NCBI GenBank assembly: GCA_932294295.1
Contig: OW028581.1
Location: 15,777,162 to 15,841,161, forward strand
Origin: Alitta virens
Lineage: Eukaryota > Annelida > Polychaeta > Phyllodocida > Nereididae
DNA: 64,000 bases
Direction: 5' to 3'
Made by a program: the position numbers and the translations under genes
Part shown: one piece after another, positions 61,031 to 64,000 of the stretch
How positions within the stretch are numbered: the stretch's first letter is position 1
How the letters are laid out: every line of letters starts with the position of its first letter
Notes under the pieces: generated by a model
What the model saw: only the letters and a program-made list of their open reading frames with translations
What the model was told of the DNA's origin: nothing
Databases searched by the model: none

Positions 61031-61198
61031 GTGAGTAATATATATATATTATTATTATTATTATTATATATTAGTACATTACAAATGTTTTTTGTGTATT
61101 CCTGACCATTGTTTTGTTATGGAATACAGATTTGAAGCTGTTCTACAGTCCAACAAGACTTAACTGTAGACGATACATTCGAGGTCAATGTAGGAGTA

Positions 61199-64000
61199 AT
61201 GGAGGCCTCCAATTCTGGTGGAGGGCGAAAAGCCATAGTAAATGTTGATACATTGTCTGACCAGTGTTCAATAAAGCAAAAGAGGAGTATGGTGACCATT
61301 CCTGAAGTGCCTAATGAGTTTATATGCGCAGCACGCGCTATAGTCACATGTATGGCAAAGTTGAATAAAATGCCTCAAGCTAAGTTTAACAAGTTTGTGC
61401 ACAAGAATTCTACAATGTGTAGGAAACCGCATACACAACGTAGTCAAGCGTTGAAACTGCTCAAGGAAGCAGGTTTACCAAATGATGTCTCAGTACCTGT
61501 ACACGATTTGTATAAGTTTGAAGATTGTCTTAATGTACAAATAGTTGTAGTGTCTGGCGATATTGGCGAAGAAATAGTGTACACAGGTAAAACTGAGAGG
61601 AAAAAAAAAATTTATCTGTATTTGAAAGATCAGCATTATCACAGCATTGTTAACATCAAGGGCTTTTTTGTCTATAAAAAATTCTGTGAAGAGTGCTTAA
61701 CAACTTATAGTGAAAAATGGCGACATAGTTGTGAATCAGTATGTGCTACGTGCAACACAGACAAGTGTCGTTATAGGGATGATTCAATGGTTTGTGACAG
61801 GTGTAACAAGGTGTGTAGAAGTATGCAATGTTACTTACGTCATCAAGAAAGCAGAGTGTACAATGCAGGTGTCAATAAAGGTGAGGAGAGATTGTCCCTA
61901 TGTGATACCTACTACAGATGTCTAAAGTGCTATAAAATTCTTGACAAAACCAAACGTGATGCTGCTAAGCATATGTGTCACGAATGGTACTGCTTCTGCT
62001 GCCAGGAGTATGTGGTAGGTGAACATCTATGTTATTATAGAATAAAGAAACCTAAAACAACAGATGGACGTTTCATTTACTATGATTTTGAAACGTCACA
62101 AGATGAGCGCATAACATGTGATAAGGGTTACTTGAACAGACCTAAAAGCGAGTGCAGTGATTGTCTTCCAGAGCAGATGTGTGTAAGGTGTAGGAAATGT
62201 GTTAACTGTAAAAGAGGATATTGTGGGTTGGAGAGACATGTACCTAATTACCTGGTGTGTCAGAGCGCTTGTGACATTTGCAAAGACGACACATTCACAG
62301 CGGAATCAAAATGTGCAAATTGTGGACACCGTTGCAGTAAGTGTAGCACACAGAATAAAGATGGATTCCTTAGAGCATCATGTTCTAACCAACTATGTGG
62401 GCAAAGGGAAATGATCTTTAAGGGTACTGATACATGTGATGCTTTCTGTAAGTGGCTTCTCACCCCACAACACAAAGGGTTTGTAGCCATAGCACACAAT
62501 GCAAAATCATTTGATTCGCATTTCCTCCTGAACCACTGTATCAATAATGGGGTTTTTCCTGAAGTTGTCTATGCAGGGAGCAAAATCATGACCATGACTA
62601 TCAAAAAAGGTGTTGATATACGGTGTATTGATAGCTTAAATTTCCTGCCTATGGCTTTAAAAAAATTACCTGCTGCACTAGGGCTGCAGGCTGAACTGAA
62701 AAAGGGAGATTTTCCACATTATCTGAATACAAAGAGTAATCAGAATTACATTGGTCCCTTTCCTGACCCCAGCTATTATGGTGTACAGTATATGTCTAAG
62801 AAAGACCGAGAAATATTCATGGAGTGGCATGAGAAGCAGACAGATAAAGTGTTTAATTTCCAAACAGAAATACTTGCATACACACGATCAGATGTTACCA
62901 TATTAAGGGAAACTTGCACAAAATTCCATGCACGTTTGATGGACATGACAGCACAAGATGCAAAAGGAGTAGATCCTTTTGCACATGCTACAATAGCATC
63001 AAGTGCTATGCAAATAGTGCGAGAGATGCTTCTCCATGAGGAGCATGAAGTGGAACTCATTGACGGAACGCATGAGGTGGCTATATTGAAAAAAGGTCAA
63101 TGGAGTATCAAAGGGGTTGACATTGACAGTGAACAGATTGTGAAAACTAAATTCTTAAGTTCCCCCATTCCACAGATACCTGCCAGAGGCTACACTAAGC
63201 ACCCCAATGACAGTCACAAGGCTGTGGCATGGCTCGAATGGGTGGCGAAAGTGTCAGAATGTGTCATTCACCACAGTCGTAATGGTGGTGAGTTCAGAAT
63301 TCCAGGGACTAATTATCACTGTGATGGAAAGCGTGAAGGGTCAGATACAGTTTATGAGTTTTTAGGGTGTCGCTGGCATGGTCATACATGTCGGAAAGAT
63401 AGACATGCACGTGACCCCCGCACAGGTGCCACTCTTGAGAAGATTTATCAGAGAACGCTGACTAGGCTTAAAGAAATAGGTGACAAGGGTTATAAAGTTG
63501 TGCACATATGGGAATGTGAGTTTGACAAAATGGTTAAACATAGCAAAGTCATGAAAGCATTTGTGAACTCTGTGGATCTTATGACGCCCTTGAAGATACG
63601 CGACAGTTTCTTTGGGGGGCGTGTATCACCAGTATCCCTTTAACATGAGGCCACAGATGATGAGCTGATCAAATTCTATGATGTGACTTCTCTCTATAGT
63701 TACGTAAACGTTAATACAAAGTACCCTACGTGTCACCCAGATATCATAACAGAACAGTCCAAAATGGACTACACACTAAAAACCTATTATGGGTTGGTGA
63801 AACTTAAAGTGATCCCACCAAGAAAGCTTTTCATACCATTACTACCTGTAAGGTGTAACGGTAAATTGAAATTTCCCCTGTGCTCACAGTGTGCAAGGTT
63901 GGAGAGTGTAGAACCTTGTGTTTGCACTGACGGTGACAGAGCAATTGTGGGTACATGGACAACAGAAGAAGTCAAGGTAGCCGTCCAACATGGTTATAAA
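61199..64000 (+). pseudogene. Polinton family B DNA polymerase (interrupted, 3' end outside window)
   Basis: From 61199 the frame is open for 814 codons. After an N-terminal region (MVTIPEVPNEFICAARAIV) comes a cysteine- and histidine-rich zinc-binding-like stretch (about residues 160-280). Then come the 3'-5' exonuclease motifs: Exo I (FIYYDFETSQDE, about 291-302), Exo II (IAHNAKSFDSHFLLN, about 430), Exo III (YTRSDVTILRETC, about 560). A block around residue 718 (VYEFLGCRWHGHTC) is characteristic of Polinton polymerases. An in-frame TAA at 63641-63643 stops it; the same frame reopens at once and reaches polymerase motif A (63675 onward, DVTSLYS, where most relatives have SLYP), staying open to the window end. 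The product would copy the element's DNA from a protein primer, but this copy is probably dead. The N-terminal part may be joined to the exon at 60651. Confidence 0.85.

Larger units (their letters stand above)
60651..64000 (+). mobile_element. Polinton/Maverick-type element, partial, decayed
   Basis: The region encodes a protein-primed family B DNA polymerase of the kind carried by Polintons (Mavericks) and related virus-like elements integrated in animal genomes. The left boundary and terminal inverted repeat are not identified, and the right part (where integrase, ATPase, protease and capsid genes would be expected) lies outside the window. A frame break near 61154 and a nonsense codon at 63641 indicate a non-functional copy. 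Confidence 0.8.

Overview
The window is metazoan nuclear DNA. Genes are split into many small exons with GT-AG (occasionally GC-AG) introns, intergenic and intronic DNA is AT-rich, and palindromic MITEs, tRNA-derived SINEs, LINE tails and a Polinton/Maverick element are abundant. Mosaic extracellular proteins (PAN, fucolectin-type F5/8C, WSC, EGF, TSP1, Ly6/LU) beside a natriuretic-type receptor guanylyl cyclase suggest a marine invertebrate. An ambulacrarian (echinoderm or hemichordate) is my best guess, from gene content only and not proven.

Layout. 1-4.2 kb holds the 3' end of a plus-strand gene ('gene A'): one TSP1 exon and three exons of a Ly6/LU domain with a GPI-type hydrophobic tail. 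8.0-30.8 kb holds a large plus-strand paralogue ('gene B') of about 30 exons and roughly 1,400 residues. Its order is signal peptide, an unrecognised cysteine-bounded module, PAN, fucolectin-like F5/8C, a second beta-sandwich-like region, PAN, PAN, WSC, a cysteine-bearing linker, seven EGF, three TSP1 and a Ly6/LU domain. Its last four exons match gene A in order and intron phase. 37.2-38.0 kb holds two plus-strand exons encoding PLAC/ShK-like cysteine repeats. They may be an alternative 3' end of gene B or the end of a separate gene. 41.5-57.2 kb holds a complete minus-strand receptor guanylyl cyclase of 22 exons and 1,200 residues, tail-to-tail with the PLAC exons. A 1,940-bp tandem duplication (37,950-41,829) lies at that junction and duplicates the last exon of the cyclase. 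60.6 kb to the end holds a decayed Polinton-type protein-primed family B DNA polymerase, interrupted by an apparent frameshift and a nonsense codon and running off the window.

The two gene systems look like cell-surface or extracellular proteins: a secreted or anchored adhesion/recognition mosaic, and a single-pass receptor making (or formerly making) cGMP. Nothing shows that they act together; adjacency is the only link. The most unusual observations are the gene B architecture and its tandem relative, the cyclase catalytic domain that lacks the usual Asn and Arg of its TVNxASRM motif, the duplicated terminal exon, and a candidate signal-peptide exon inside an inverted-repeat element. Exon boundaries were read by eye from splice consensus and frame continuity. 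Reading frame and intron phase agree across all joins listed, except at the start of gene B exon 2, which is unresolved.
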